From the NCBI RefSeq assembly GCF_003346515.1, contig NZ_QQNA01000035.1:19069-83068 (forward strand): a stretch of 64,000 bases of DNA, written 5' to 3'. A model generated the notes under the pieces. It was not told the origin of the DNA and made no database searches. It was given only the letters and a program-made list of their open reading frames with translations. Shown piece by piece: positions 1 to 8,508 of this stretch. The stretch comes from Streptomyces corynorhini (GTDB lineage Bacteria > Actinomycetota > Actinomycetes > Streptomycetales > Streptomycetaceae). The translations under genes were made by a program, and so were the position numbers. How positions within the stretch are numbered: position 1 is the first letter of the stretch; every line of letters begins with the position of its first letter.

Positions 1-2
1 TG

Positions 3-506
3 GCGCGGGCGAGCGACGTCTCCAACATCGACCCGACCCCCGAATTCGCCTTCGGGCACGGGCTGTCGTACACCTCGTTCACCTGGTCGGAGCTGACGGC
101 GGACGCGAGCGCGGCCACGGACGGCACGGTGGAGCTGTCCTTCACCGTGCGCAACACGGGTGATCGGGCGGGCACCGAGGTGGTGCAGCTCTATCTGCAC
201 GACCCCGTCGCCTCGGTCGTGCAGCCGGTCCAGCGCCTGATCGGCTACGCGCGGCTGCCGCTGGCCCCGGACGAGCGGGCGCGGGTCGCGGTGAGCGTCC
301 CGGCCGACCTCGCCTCCTTCACCGGCCGGGCGGGGCACCGTGTGGTCGAACCGGGCGCGCTGGAGCTGCGGTTGGCGGCCTCCAGTGAGGACGTACGGCT
401 CACCGCCGCCGTCACCCTGACCGGTCCCGTACGGCAGGTCGACCACACGAGGAGGCTGCACGCGCGGTTCACCGCCGCGCGGGACCGGGATGCGCACCTG
501 CGCTGA
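3..506 (+). CDS. Glycoside hydrolase family 3 protein, C-terminal part only
   Basis: The window opens inside this gene, so only about 167 codons are visible. The motif FGHGLSYTSF near the start is the signature at the junction to the fibronectin type III-like domain of GH3 beta-glucosidases and beta-xylosidases. The following beta-rich stretch (VRNTGDRAGTEVVQLYL) is typical of that domain. Catalytic residues lie upstream and cannot be seen, so substrate is unknown. The family removes terminal sugars from beta-linked oligosaccharides. The gene ends in TGA at 504-506, and no obvious partner follows on the same strand. Confidence 0.85.
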   Translation, partial: ARASDVSNIDPTPEFAFGHGLSYTSFTWSELTADASAATDGTVELSFTVRNTGDRAGTEVVQLYLHDPVASVVQPVQRLIGYARLPLAPDERARVAVSVPADLASFTGRAGHRVVEPGALELRLAASSEDVRLTAAVTLTGPVRQVDHTRRLHARFTAARDRDAHLR

Positions 507-656
507 GCACCACCCCGCACGCCCCCTCGCCCCCACGTACGTACGTCTGTGCGTGGGGGCGGCGTCGTTTTCCGGGCACCGTACAAGGGCACAACCCAGG
601 GGTATCAGGGGCGCGGGGCACGGCAACACGGGACGCGGGGACGCGGGGGGGGCATC

Positions 657-2543
657 ATGAGTGGACCGCCGACGGACAGAGGCGAGGGCGCGCGGGATCC
701 GGAGAGTGCGGCGGACGCGGCGGACGCGGCGGACCGGCAGGGCGAGCCGTACCCGGAGGACGACCCTGCGGACCGCCCTCCGGACGACCCTGCGGATGAC
801 GCTGCGGATGGCACTCGGACATCCTTCGTGGTGAATCCCCGGCAGGCGCTCGCGTATCAGAACTCCGCCACCCGCTATCTGTGCACCGGCGTACGCCTCT
901 ACGAGGACTTCGCGCGCAGGGCGGTGGACCAGGCCCGGTACGAACGGATCAGGTCCCGCGCCCCTTCGTACGGCGTAGACCTCGACGAGGTACGCGCGCA
1001 CGCCGAGGCGTCGCTGCGCGATCTGCGCGTACGGGACCGCTGGGTGAGCGCGGCGTTCGTGCTCTCGCTGCTCGTGGCACCGGTGGCGACCGTCATGTAC
1101 ACCCTCTTCTCCGCGGCGCTCAGCGCCGGTTCGGGGATGGCCACGAGCGCGGGCACCGCGGGTATCCCGGCCGCCGGCCTCCGGCGGACGGCGGCCGGGC
1201 GGCGGCGCGGCGAGCGGGCGGGTCCCGCCCCGGTGGCCAAGCCGCGGGACTCCCGTTTCGTGGCCCTCGCACGCCCCCTGGTCACCCACGTCATGGTGCT
1301 GATCCTGGCCTGCTGGCTGGGGCGGATGTTCCTGTGGTCGCCGCCGGGTGTGCTGAGGTACGTGGTGGCCGCGGCGCTGCTGATCTGCTGCCCCTGGTAC
1401 TGCGTCTGGAAGCAGCGCGACGCCGCCTGGACCGCCGTACGGGAACAGCTGCGCCCGGGGGTCCAGCGGGCCACGAAGGGGTCGGGCGACGACGCCAACC
1501 TGATCGTCTACAGCGGCTACTCGCCGTTCGTGGGGGCGGGCGCTCCCTTCACGTCCTGGTCCTTCGCGAACCGGCTGGTGCCGCGGGACTGGAAGCCGGG
1601 CAGCGGCGAACAGCCCCCGGCGGTGCCGTTCGGCTCGTCGGAGCTGGTGGAGCGGCTCCGCGCGGACCTCACGGAACTGGGTTCGCGGTCCCCGGTGTCG
1701 GCGGACGGCATCGCGGGACTGAAGGTCGCGGAGAAGGTCTTCGTCCACGGCACCGCGCTGTTCGACACCTCACGGATCCCCCGGTCGGAGCTGTGGCCGG
1801 GCAGCGGATCGCCGGGCAGGAAGCGCCCCGCGGACCGGCTGCCCGAGGAGCGGATCACGGCCGCGCGCGGGCTGGTCGACGGCCCCGTACGACACTGCCT
1901 GAGCGTCCAGATCCGCAGCTGGGACACCGACCTGATCCTCACCGTGTTCGTACAGGTCTCGGTCGACGCGGGCACGCTCTATCTCCAGTCCGACAGCAGG
2001 GTACTGGCCCCGGTCCAGGAGGAGTTCCGGGTGGCCGACTCGCTGCAGGCGGCCGAGAGCGAGGAGGAGGCGACCCGGCGGGCCGCCGAGTCGGTCCTCG
2101 CGACGGGCGGTGTGCTGCTGGCCTCGGTCCCCAACGTGCTGTCCGAACTGGGGGCGGCGGGCCGGCTGGAGCGGTGGGAGGAGGAGCAGCGCTGGGCCAT
2201 CGAGCGCGACAAGCGCTACGACTTCGGGGCGCGGGCGAGCCTGCGGGAGGAGGCCGCCTCCCCGAACTACCGGAACTTCTTCCAGTTCGTGGATGTGACC
2301 AGGACCGGCAAACAGGTCGAGTTGCGGGTGCTCGGCGCGGTGCTGAACTTCCTCGCCGAGCACGGCCTCGACATCAGCGACCTCGACGCGCGCAGGACGA
2401 CGATCCTGAACAACGGCGTGATGATGTACGGCGGTTCCGTGACGGGCAGTATCGCGGCCGGAGCGGGGGCGACGGCTTCGGCGACGACGACGGGCCGGGG
2501 CCCGGGTCCGGCCGGGAGCGACGCGGGTAAGGGCACGGACTGA
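657..2543 (+). CDS. Large membrane protein of unknown function with a VTGS-type C-terminal motif
   Basis: A 628-residue protein. I chose ATG 657 because a G-rich ribosome site precedes it; the frame is open further upstream but those residues look non-coding. The first ~55 residues are acidic and low-complexity (Asp, Ala, Pro). Hydrophobic segments follow at about residues 140-165 and 222-265, with a basic linker between, so two to four membrane spans are likely. The C-terminal ~350 residues are soluble. Near the end is the run NNGVMMYGG then VTGSIAAGAGATAS, which resembles the N-terminus of the next gene product. I do not recognise the family. The gene ends 34 nt before the next gene on the same strand, so both are probably one transcript. 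Confidence 0.75.
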   Translation: MSGPPTDRGEGARDPESAADAADAADRQGEPYPEDDPADRPPDDPADDAADGTRTSFVVNPRQALAYQNSATRYLCTGVRLYEDFARRAVDQARYERIRSRAPSYGVDLDEVRAHAEASLRDLRVRDRWVSAAFVLSLLVAPVATVMYTLFSAALSAGSGMATSAGTAGIPAAGLRRTAAGRRRGERAGPAPVAKPRDSRFVALARPLVTHVMVLILACWLGRMFLWSPPGVLRYVVAAALLICCPWYCVWKQRDAAWTAVREQLRPGVQRATKGSGDDANLIVYSGYSPFVGAGAPFTSWSFANRLVPRDWKPGSGEQPPAVPFGSSELVERLRADLTELGSRSPVSADGIAGLKVAEKVFVHGTALFDTSRIPRSELWPGSGSPGRKRPADRLPEERITAARGLVDGPVRHCLSVQIRSWDTDLILTVFVQVSVDAGTLYLQSDSRVLAPVQEEFRVADSLQAAESEEEATRRAAESVLATGGVLLASVPNVLSELGAAGRLERWEEEQRWAIERDKRYDFGARASLREEAASPNYRNFFQFVDVTRTGKQVELRVLGAVLNFLAEHGLDISDLDARRTTILNNGVMMYGGSVTGSIAAGAGATASATTTGRGPGPAGSDAGKGTD

Positions 2544-2577
2544 CCCGGGGACGACGACGCGACGAGGGGATCTTTCC

Positions 2578-2973
2578 ATGGGCGAGGGCCCGCAGGTGAA
2601 CGAGGGAATCGTACTGAGCGGCAACGCGCGGGTGAGCGGGAGCGCCCTGGCGGCGGGCCGGAACGCCTCGGCGACCGCGCACCACACGGCCGGCGCGACG
2701 GGCGCCGAAGCCGCCGACGCCGTACGCGCGGCCCTGGACGCCGTCGGCGAGCTGAGGCGCCTCCTCGCGGACGCCGAACTGCCGCCCGGTCAAAGGCGAC
2801 AGGCGCGCGACGAGACGGACGCGATCAGGGACGAGCTGTCCTCGGACGACGTGGACCCGGGCCGCATCGTCGGCCGCCTGGAGCGCCTGCGCACCCTACT
2901 GGGCAGCGCGACGGGGCTGCTGGGGCTGGTGGCCGAGGCCCAGGAGAGCGTGCGGGCGATCGCGGGCGGCTGA
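2578..2973 (+). CDS. Small soluble protein sharing a VSGS/AAG motif with its neighbour
   Basis: A 131-residue protein starting at ATG 2578, with a GAGGGGA ribosome site just upstream. Residues 5-35 read NEGIVLSGNARVSGSALAAG and onwards, a Gly/Ser/Ala-rich pattern that parallels the C-terminal end of the upstream membrane protein. The rest is helical and heptad-like (AADAVRAALDAVGELRRLLADAELP), with no signal peptide or membrane span. No enzyme motif is visible. Shared motif and tight spacing suggest that the two proteins work together, possibly by docking through this segment; that is inference. Confidence 0.75.
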   Translation: MGEGPQVNEGIVLSGNARVSGSALAAGRNASATAHHTAGATGAEAADAVRAALDAVGELRRLLADAELPPGQRRQARDETDAIRDELSSDDVDPGRIVGRLERLRTLLGSATGLLGLVAEAQESVRAIAGG

Positions 2974-3018
2974 CCGCCCCGGACCCGGGGCCCCTGTCGG
3001 ACGGCGGGATCCCCGGGC

Positions 3019-3459
3019 TCAGGTGTTGAAGGGCCGCAGGCGCACGAGGGCGGTGTCCCCCTCCCCGTCCTCCACGCTCACGTCGATCGCCACCGCGCCG
3101 CCCTCGGCGGGCGGATCCAGCGTGATACCGGCGCAGGCGTCGGCCTCCTCGTCGACGCACCGCGCCGTCAACTCCGTCCCGGGGTAGGCCGAGGCCAGCC
3201 AGGTGTCGAAGTCGGCCCGCGGGACACGAATGCGGATGTCGTAGTACGTGTCCAGCGCCCCCGCCACCACGCACTCGGCCTCGCTCGCCCCGGCCGGAAG
3301 CCCACGCAGGCCGGCGAAGTCCAGGGCCTCCTCGCACGGCACCGATGCCGCCTCCCTGCCCGTACCCGAGTCCCTCTCGGCCACAACCGACGACGCACCG
3401 CATCCCGCCGATGTCAGCGCCACTGCCAGCATGCCGCCCAACACCAGAACCCGTCGCAT
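3019..3459 (-). CDS. Small secreted lipoprotein of unknown function
   Basis: A 146-residue protein. ATG at 3459 was chosen because GGAGAGGGAGCG lies just upstream; the open frame continues further but with arginine/proline-rich non-coding character. The N-terminus MRRVLVLGG with a hydrophobic core leads to the lipobox LTSAGC, so Cys20 is probably lipidated and the protein anchored outside the membrane. The mature part has several further cysteines (CEEALDF, ECVVAG, ARCVDEEADACAG) that could form disulfides. I do not recognise a domain. It stands alone, convergent with the gene at 2578-2973, and lies just outside the left boundary of the integrated element. Confidence 0.8.
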   Translation of the reverse strand: MRRVLVLGGMLAVALTSAGCGASSVVAERDSGTGREAASVPCEEALDFAGLRGLPAGASEAECVVAGALDTYYDIRIRVPRADFDTWLASAYPGTELTARCVDEEADACAGITLDPPAEGGAVAIDVSVEDGEGDTALVRLRPFNT

Positions 3460-3645
3460 ACGCTCCCTCTCCGGCCCACCCCACGCCCCCGGAAGGACGC
3501 ACACCCACGGACCATGGTTGCGCCCGCCACGTCCGGGCCGGTCCACCCCGGGGGAGACTGCCGACGGACCGGGATCGGCACCCCTCCGGCGGGTGTCCGC
3601 GCGGCAGTCGGCCGGGGCGAGCTCTGACGCACCGCTCACGCGGAA

Positions 3646-3669
3646 GGCCCCGGACGACGGGTCCGGGGC
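3646..3669. terminator. Hairpin terminator, probably the original downstream terminator of the tRNA-Val locus
   Basis: A 9-bp GC-rich stem (GCCCCGGAC / GTCCGGGGC) with a 5-nt loop, followed by TTT on the plus strand and preceded by AAG. It lies about 56 nt beyond the tRNA 3'-half repeat at 3725-3767, the position expected for a terminator of the tRNA gene before an element was inserted. A second tRNA terminator lies at 8808-8841. Confidence 0.6.
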
Positions 3670-3724
3670 TTTCCGCGGATTCCCTGCGCGGGTTCCGAAC
3701 CAGGTCGAAACCCTGGTTGTCCCC

Positions 3725-3767
3725 GTGGGCGCGGACGGTTCCGAACCGCCGACATCTGTTTTGCAAG
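3725..3767 (-). repeat. Left att-like repeat: copy of the 3' half of tRNA-Val
   Basis: Read on the minus strand, this 43-bp stretch contains the anticodon-loop end, variable region, T arm and 3' acceptor strand of the tRNA-Val at 8846-8920, with 3 mismatches. The 5' half of a tRNA is missing: beyond 3767 the sequence no longer matches. It lies in the gene-free interval 3460-3914, which otherwise holds a terminator (3646-3669) and an AACCAGG/CCTGGTT hairpin at 3698-3718. Confidence 0.85.
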
Positions 3768-3914
3768 TTCGGTCACCCCTCGGCACTGGCGGTCGGTCGT
3801 CCGGCTGTGCCGTTCTTGCCGGACCGTCGAGAAGTGCTGGCGTCCGACACCGTTGATGTCACACATGGATGTCGGCACGGTGCGATCGCGGACGCCCGCT
3901 GGCACGATGGCCCC

Positions 3915-4229
3915 GTGACTGACCTGGAGCGCATCCGAGCGGAGCGCGTGGCCTACTTCCGAGCACTCGATGAGAGCGCCACCGTGCGGCACCACTTCCA
4001 CCATGCTGACGAAGACGGCGGCCTGTGGTACTTCGAGGCAGTCGCCGACCAAGGCGAGTTGACCGTCATCAAGCAAGCCGAGCTGACTCCGGCCGGCCAG
4101 CTCCACCGCTACGACTGGGAGCACTTGGAGGACGCGCGCGGCTTCCTGACAGACCAGGCGCTCTACCCTGAAGATGACCCGGTGGAGACCATCTCGGCCG
4201 AGGAGTTCCAACGTGTGTGGACTCGGTGA
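3915..4229 (+). CDS. Small conserved-looking protein of unknown function
   Basis: A 104-residue protein starting at GTG 3915 (VTDLERIRAERVAYF). A box CACGAT ends 6 nt before the GTG, so the message may be leaderless. The sequence is acidic and soluble with many aromatic residues (GLWYFEAV, YDWEHLED, EEFQRVW); there is no signal peptide or membrane span. Codon use is that of a real gene, with strong third-position GC bias. It is the first gene inside the left boundary of the tRNA-Val element. No family recognised. Confidence 0.7.
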   Translation: MTDLERIRAERVAYFRALDESATVRHHFHHADEDGGLWYFEAVADQGELTVIKQAELTPAGQLHRYDWEHLEDARGFLTDQALYPEDDPVETISAEEFQRVWTR

Positions 4230-4410
4230 GCAGACCTGACAGCCATCTCGGAGCGAGGTGTGGTGGCTTAGGGTCTGACCTACGGTAAGCCGACTTTTGA
4301 GTCTGTCCGCCGCGGTCCCCGTCGGCAGCAGCGGTTTGCCGTGAGTTCCCGATCTCTCTGGCGCGGTTGCGGCACGGGGAAGACCTTATCCGTAGCTCCA
4401 CGGGGAACTG

Positions 4411-4839
4411 TCAACGACATTCGTACAGGCGCCTGATGGCCTCAGAGGGCGTAGCGGGCCACGCCCGGTTGCTGAGGTTGGTACCGCAGCCTCTGGCCGA
4501 CACTCGAATTCCGCTTAGGCGGGGGCGGGCCCCGCGGAGTTCCCAACCTGCTTCGCGCGGCGCGAAGCGCCAAACGCTCCCGTCGCGGCACTGCCGGTAT
4601 CGGCCCGAAGGGGCGATGCTGACCGAGCCCAGAACCTCAGCCCTGCCGCAGAACGAGTCAGGCATGAGCCCTGGCAGAGGGGCTGCCCCATCAGGAACCA
4701 CACCCGGAGAATCCCGCGGTTCGGCTGTGGCACCCCTCAGGAACGATCGGCATCGACCCGCAGCCTCTTCGTCCCGAAGCAACTCGGGTGGGGGCTGCCC
4801 CTTCAGTTGCTCGGCCACGCCGTTGATCACTGCAGTCAC
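4411..4839 (-). CDS. Hypothetical protein coupled to the upstream repeat-protein gene
   Basis: A 142-residue reading frame starting at GTG 4839, whose first four bases (GTGA, 4836-4839) overlap the stop of the gene at 4836-5300; this is the usual signature of translational coupling. Residues 72-100 (SVSIAPSGRYRQCRDGSVWRF) look like a small beta-rich domain. The C-terminal 40 residues are less protein-like and the true end could be earlier if there is a frame error. No domain recognised. The coupling is the main evidence that it is real. Confidence 0.5.
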   Translation of the reverse strand: MTAVINGVAEQLKGQPPPELLRDEEAAGRCRSFLRGATAEPRDSPGVVPDGAAPLPGLMPDSFCGRAEVLGSVSIAPSGRYRQCRDGSVWRFAPREAGWELRGARPRLSGIRVSARGCGTNLSNRAWPATPSEAIRRLYECR

Positions 4840-5300
4840 ATCAAGATCGTTCCCTCTGAGGCCGGCCGGGATGTGCGCGGATCAATACGGAGCCCGAGAT
4901 GCCGGTCCAGCTGGCTGCGCAGACGCGCAGAAGCCCCACGCAGAGTCCCGAGTTGTCTCACGTCCGCCGTCGCAAGTTCTGTCCGTCCTGCCAGTGCCAG
5001 CACAGCGGCATAGGGTCGTTCGCCTTCGGCGAGCTTCGCCGCCACGGCGTCACGGACGGCTCGCAGCACTGCGTGGTCGGCACTCGGATGCTCCGCCAGC
5101 AGGTGGAGGAGCCTGTTGTCGTTCCACGTACTGTCATGGGCCGTGCTCAGTACCAGCAGCGTGCCGGGCGCCGTGGAGGGATTGGCGGCCAGCGCCTGCC
5201 AGACGAAGGGGTATGAACAACGCGAGAGTCGATGCAGGACGGCGGTGTCGTTCTCAGCATGCGCCAGTTCGAGGTAGTCGGCAGGGGTGTGCACGGGCAT
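4836..5300 (-). CDS. Leucine-rich-variant/HEAT-like repeat protein
   Basis: A 154-residue helical protein starting at ATG 5300 (MPVHTPADYLELAH). It contains tandem segments of the type LALxNPSTPxxxLxxL: FVWQALAANPSTAPGTLLVL at about residues 32-51 and LLHLLAEHPSADHAVLRAV at about 64-82. These resemble the leucine-rich-variant repeats of bacterial solenoid proteins that bind other proteins. It has no signal peptide. It overlaps the next gene by GTGA and lies inside the tRNA-Val element, 134 nt downstream of the DUF262 gene and on the same strand. Confidence 0.75.
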   Translation of the reverse strand: MPVHTPADYLELAHAENDTAVLHRLSRCSYPFVWQALAANPSTAPGTLLVLSTAHDSTWNDNRLLHLLAEHPSADHAVLRAVRDAVAAKLAEGERPYAAVLALAGRTELATADVRQLGTLRGASARLRSQLDRHLGLRIDPRTSRPASEGTILM

Positions 5301-5434
5301 GGCCCCTCAGGATCGTCGGAGCGATCATCCTGCCATCAGGCTCGGTCGACCGCGTGCGGGGCTCTGACCGCAACGGTCGAAGATCGCTTACAGGACAACC
5401 CTTAGTGAATCCTGGAGTTCACGAGTGTCCGCAC

Positions 5435-6604
5435 TTACTCCCCCAGAGAGAATACTCTTTGCCCAACCTCAAACATGTGAGGGATGCGCAGCTCTGCCGA
5501 CTTCCCTGCGCCTGCCCGGCTACGGAATGTCTCATCTTTCCAGACGTTCTGCGCCCTCTGGCGTAGGAGCCGCGGTCGAACTCCATCTTCCAGCTGTTTC
5601 CACTGTTCATAATTTAGGCCCAACCCAGTCGTTACCGCCTCGAAGGCGGAAACCGTGAATCTTCCACTATGCTTGGACTTCGCAACATCATAACGCTTAA
5701 AAGATGACTCCCCGAGTGCTTCATTCAGCCAGGAAAAGATATCCATGAAGCGTGCATATTCGAAATCTTGATCGAAATCATCAGATTCGATGAAGTGACG
5801 CATTCGAGAAGTTAGAAACTCGCCAACGTCAGAAAGACCAGAGAGGTCAGACCGATGAGCGGTAACAACGGAGAGATAGCGCAGGGCAAGTTCAACTCCA
5901 TAAGCCTCCTCTTCCTGTCGTTCAGTAATACTGACGGTCTGCTCGAACGCAGGGGTTGAGGCCAGCGACTGGAGCCATCTATAGAAAATGGGATCCAGCA
6001 TTACAGCAAGGCAGTTTCGAGCCTCTTGCTCGGAAAGATGGGCACCGCTATTTAGCCGCTGAAACAGGTCGAACTTAGCTTGTTCATCGCTTGTATGCTC
6101 GACGATCTGGAAATCGAGCCGAGCACGCTTGAAGAAGCGCCGTTGGGCTTCCGAGAGAACGGTGAAACCTTCAGCCTCGCATGGAGTCACTGCCTCACCC
6201 CATACCACCCCCTCAAGGCTTTTCAGATAGTCTCCGGCCGTAAGAGGGTCGGGAGCATCCAGCACACCATCATCCCTTCGCAGCGCACCCATGAATCGGA
6301 ACAGAGTGGACAGTCGCTGAACTCCATCCACAACATCCCAAACGCCATCTTTACGAGCAGCAACAAAAATGGGCGGGATAGGAATACCAAGGAAGACGCT
6401 CTCGATCAGACGGGACTGCTGTCGAATTCCCCACCGGAAGATCCTCTGGAATTCCGGGTGAATTTCAAGATCTGAATTATCGTACATGGATAGCGCTTCA
6501 TTGATAGCCATGCTGTACCGATCGGTATGGATCTCACGAGAACGCTCCACGATTTCTTCCTGCAATCCCACCTGGTCCTCCTTGAACGTCAGCTGCTTCG
6601 ACAT
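5435..6604 (-). CDS. DUF262 (GmrSD N-terminal/ParB-like) protein of low GC
   Basis: A 389-residue protein from ATG 6604. The DUF262 core is visible: FQRIFRWGIRQQSRLIESV (about residues 53-71), then VWDVVDGVQRLSTLF (88-102), the family's DGQQR-type nucleotide-binding/nuclease motif with Val for the first Gln, then the LFQRLNSGAHLSEQEARN segment near residue 180. DUF262 occurs in GmrSD, BrxU and SspE-type enzymes that attack modified phage DNA. Here it stands without the usual C-terminal HNH (DUF1524) domain, as seen in many stand-alone DUF262 proteins. Its GC is near 45-50 percent by eye, far below its neighbours, so it was acquired recently. It may be the defensive cargo of the element; that is inference. 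Confidence 0.85.
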   Translation of the reverse strand: MSKQLTFKEDQVGLQEEIVERSREIHTDRYSMAINEALSMYDNSDLEIHPEFQRIFRWGIRQQSRLIESVFLGIPIPPIFVAARKDGVWDVVDGVQRLSTLFRFMGALRRDDGVLDAPDPLTAGDYLKSLEGVVWGEAVTPCEAEGFTVLSEAQRRFFKRARLDFQIVEHTSDEQAKFDLFQRLNSGAHLSEQEARNCLAVMLDPIFYRWLQSLASTPAFEQTVSITERQEEEAYGVELALRYLSVVTAHRSDLSGLSDVGEFLTSRMRHFIESDDFDQDFEYARFMDIFSWLNEALGESSFKRYDVAKSKHSGRFTVSAFEAVTTGLGLNYEQWKQLEDGVRPRLLRQRAQNVWKDETFRSRAGAGKSAELRIPHMFEVGQRVFSLGE

Positions 6605-7050
6605 GCGGCCCCCTCCCCTATCGCCCTACTGCAACAGTATGGACTGCGTCTCGGTTGCCCGGGGCGCTGTTGGCTAAGGTGCGGAGCCAGATAGCTAGAT
6701 CGGTGGAGCGGGTTTGGCCGGTGGCCTGCCCGACCTGGGGTCGAGCATGATCAGGGGACCGTACGCTGGTTGGGAACTCGGGCAGGCTTTGAGCTCTCCT
6801 CAATGTGCACGAGTGGCCCCTGCTCTTGCCCGATGCGGAACCCGGACCGGGGAGGTGGCTAAAGCCGTGGAGTCGAACGGCCTCAGCCACGACGCACCTC
6901 TTTCTCTGGCATCAGGCGGCTGATCGCTGTGCGCGCGGCACGGGCGCCGGCTCGGCTGGAGCGGGGCGGAGGCAGGAACGCAGGCCCGGCCGGAGGTCGG
7001 GCCGCGCGCTGTGAGCGGAGCGAGCCGCCTTGAAACTGTAGAGAAAGTTG
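6605..7050. other. Gene-free stretch in the element
   Basis: I see no convincing gene in these 446 bases. A minus-strand frame at 6618-6890 lacks a ribosome site and reads as compositionally random. The right end (about 6906-7030) is rich in GC inverted repeats that could act as a terminator for the leftward gene at 7051-7710. The stretch between the DUF262 start and about 6700 may hold the DUF262 promoter, but no clear box pair stands out. Confidence 0.5.
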
Positions 7051-7710
7051 TTACTCACGCTGTTCTTGGGGCTGGGCGTACTTCTCCATGCAGGCTGGGA
7101 GGTTGATGCCTTGGCGGGTCGACAGCTTGAGGAAGCGGACCGGGTGGGCGGTCCATTGGATGGTGGTGCGGTTGTCGTGGACGGTGAGGGTGCAGGGCTC
7201 GCCCTTGGTGAGCGCTTGGAGGACGTCTTGGTGGCCGTCGGACAACCAGGCCCATGTCTCGGTGAAGGCGTCGTCGTCCAAGGCTGAGGCGATCGTGCGG
7301 GTGGCGATTCGGATCCAGCGGGCGGTTTGATGCGCGGTCTTGACGTCAAGGGAGCCGAGTAGCTTTCGGCCCTGGCCCGTTGCCGAGTCGTGGGTCCAGC
7401 ATTCGCATCGGAAACCGCCGGTGAACAGGCTCGCAGGTTTGACATCGGGTGCCTCCCGCCGGGCGGGCGGAGAGCACATAGCGGGTGGTGTCGTCTGAGA
7501 GGGTGAGTACGTAGGTCTGGCCGTGGCCAGGGTGGTGCGGGCTCGTTCGTGTTCGGCTTCGTCGGTGAGCCAGTGGTGGCCCGGCTGCGCGTACCGCTGG
7601 CCGAGTTGCTGGGTGACATCCGCGTCGGCGTACGTCACCTTCGGGGTCGTGTCGCTGCCGCCGGCGTCGGTGACGGAGATGGACACCACGCGCTCGGAGA
7701 GGGCAAGCAC
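7051..7710 (-). CDS. Hypothetical element protein with an apparent internal frame swap
   Basis: A 219-residue frame starting at GTG 7710. The C-terminal ~125 residues look like a genuine globular protein (LFTGGFRCECWTHDSATG, TETWAWLSDGHQDVLQAL, IQWTAHPVRFLKL). The middle (about 7445-7535) is Pro/Ser/Arg-rich here, while another frame over the same bases reads TYVLTLSDDTTRYVLSA, which is more protein-like. Two compensating frame changes would explain this. The gene may therefore be decaying while keeping an open frame. It diverges from the GntR pseudogene only 26 nt away. I do not recognise a family. Confidence 0.5.
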   Translation of the reverse strand: MLALSERVVSISVTDAGGSDTTPKVTYADADVTQQLGQRYAQPGHHWLTDEAEHERARTTLATARPTYSPSQTTPPAMCSPPARREAPDVKPASLFTGGFRCECWTHDSATGQGRKLLGSLDVKTAHQTARWIRIATRTIASALDDDAFTETWAWLSDGHQDVLQALTKGEPCTLTVHDNRTTIQWTAHPVRFLKLSTRQGINLPACMEKYAQPQEQRE

Positions 7711-7736
7711 GACGTGGAAGAGTTCTCCCTTCCGGC

Positions 7737-8508
7737 GTGCTCGGCTCGCTGGACCCGACCAGCGACCGTGCGGTGTTCCGACAGATCGCCGACCGGCTCC
7801 GCGAAGCGATCGACCAGGGGAGTTTCCCCGAAGGGGCGAAGCTGCCTTCGGAATCGGAGCTGGTCGAGCACTTCGGCGTCTCCCGTATGACCGTGCGCAA
7901 CGCGCTCTCGATGCTCCAGAGCGAAGGGCTCGTCTCGTCCGAACACGGCAGGGGCGTCTTCGTCCGGCCGCGCCCGCCCGTTCGCCGTCTGGCTTCGGAC
8001 CGGTTCGCCCGGCGCCACCGGGAGCAGGGGAAGTCCGCGTTCATCGTGGAGGCCGACGCGGCCGGCAGCCGCCCGGAGGTTGACAACCTGGAGGTCAAGG
8101 AGGAGCGGCCCACGGCTGATGTGTCCGCCCGGCTGGGTGCTCCGCGGCGGGTACCGGCCCGGCGCCGCCGGTATCTGCTGGACGGGCGGCCGGTCGAATT
8201 CGCCGTGTCGTACCTGCCACTCGACCTGGCCCGCGATACCCCGACCGCCCAGCCCAACCCCGGTCCCGGTCCCGGTGGTATCTACGCCCGGCTCGAAGAA
8301 CTCGGTCACCACCTCGACCACATCGAGGAGGAGATCCGGGCAGGCATGCCCTCGCCGCAGGAGGTCAAGACACTTCAACTCGCCTCCGGCGTACCGGTCA
8401 TCCACCTGATCCGTACCGCGTTCGACACCAAAGCCGCGCCGTGGAGGTTGCGACAACGTCATGGCCGCCGACACCTACGTGCTGAGTTACCAGCTGCCCG
8501 CAACGTAA
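7737..8508 (+). pseudogene. KorSA-like GntR-family regulator, frameshifted near its C-terminus
   Basis: Starts at GTG 7737. The N-terminal winged helix-turn-helix is intact (RAVFRQIADRLREAI, LPSESELVEHFGVSRMTVRN), followed by HGRGVFVRPRPPVRRLASDR and a UTRA-type ligand domain. KorSA of pSAM2 controls replication and transfer of such elements. Up to about 8430 the frame is good (VPVIHLIRTAFDTK). Thereafter the expected ending, CDNVMAADTYVLSYQLPAT then TAA at 8506-8508, is found in a different frame, so a single-base indel lies between about 8430 and 8449. In the original frame translation runs on into nonsense to 8648. The DNA-binding half could still be made. Confidence 0.8.

Noticed and set aside
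3698..3718. AACCAGG/CCTGGTT hairpin near the left att repeat
   Set aside because: It resembles a tRNA T arm at first sight, but no acceptor or anticodon stems can be built; left as a plain hairpin.
4367..5566. A 399-codon plus-strand frame
   Set aside because: It lies over the coupled minus-strand pair at 4411-5300 and reads as low-quality sequence.
6618..6890. A 90-codon minus-strand frame
   Set aside because: No ribosome site, random-looking composition and no neighbour support.
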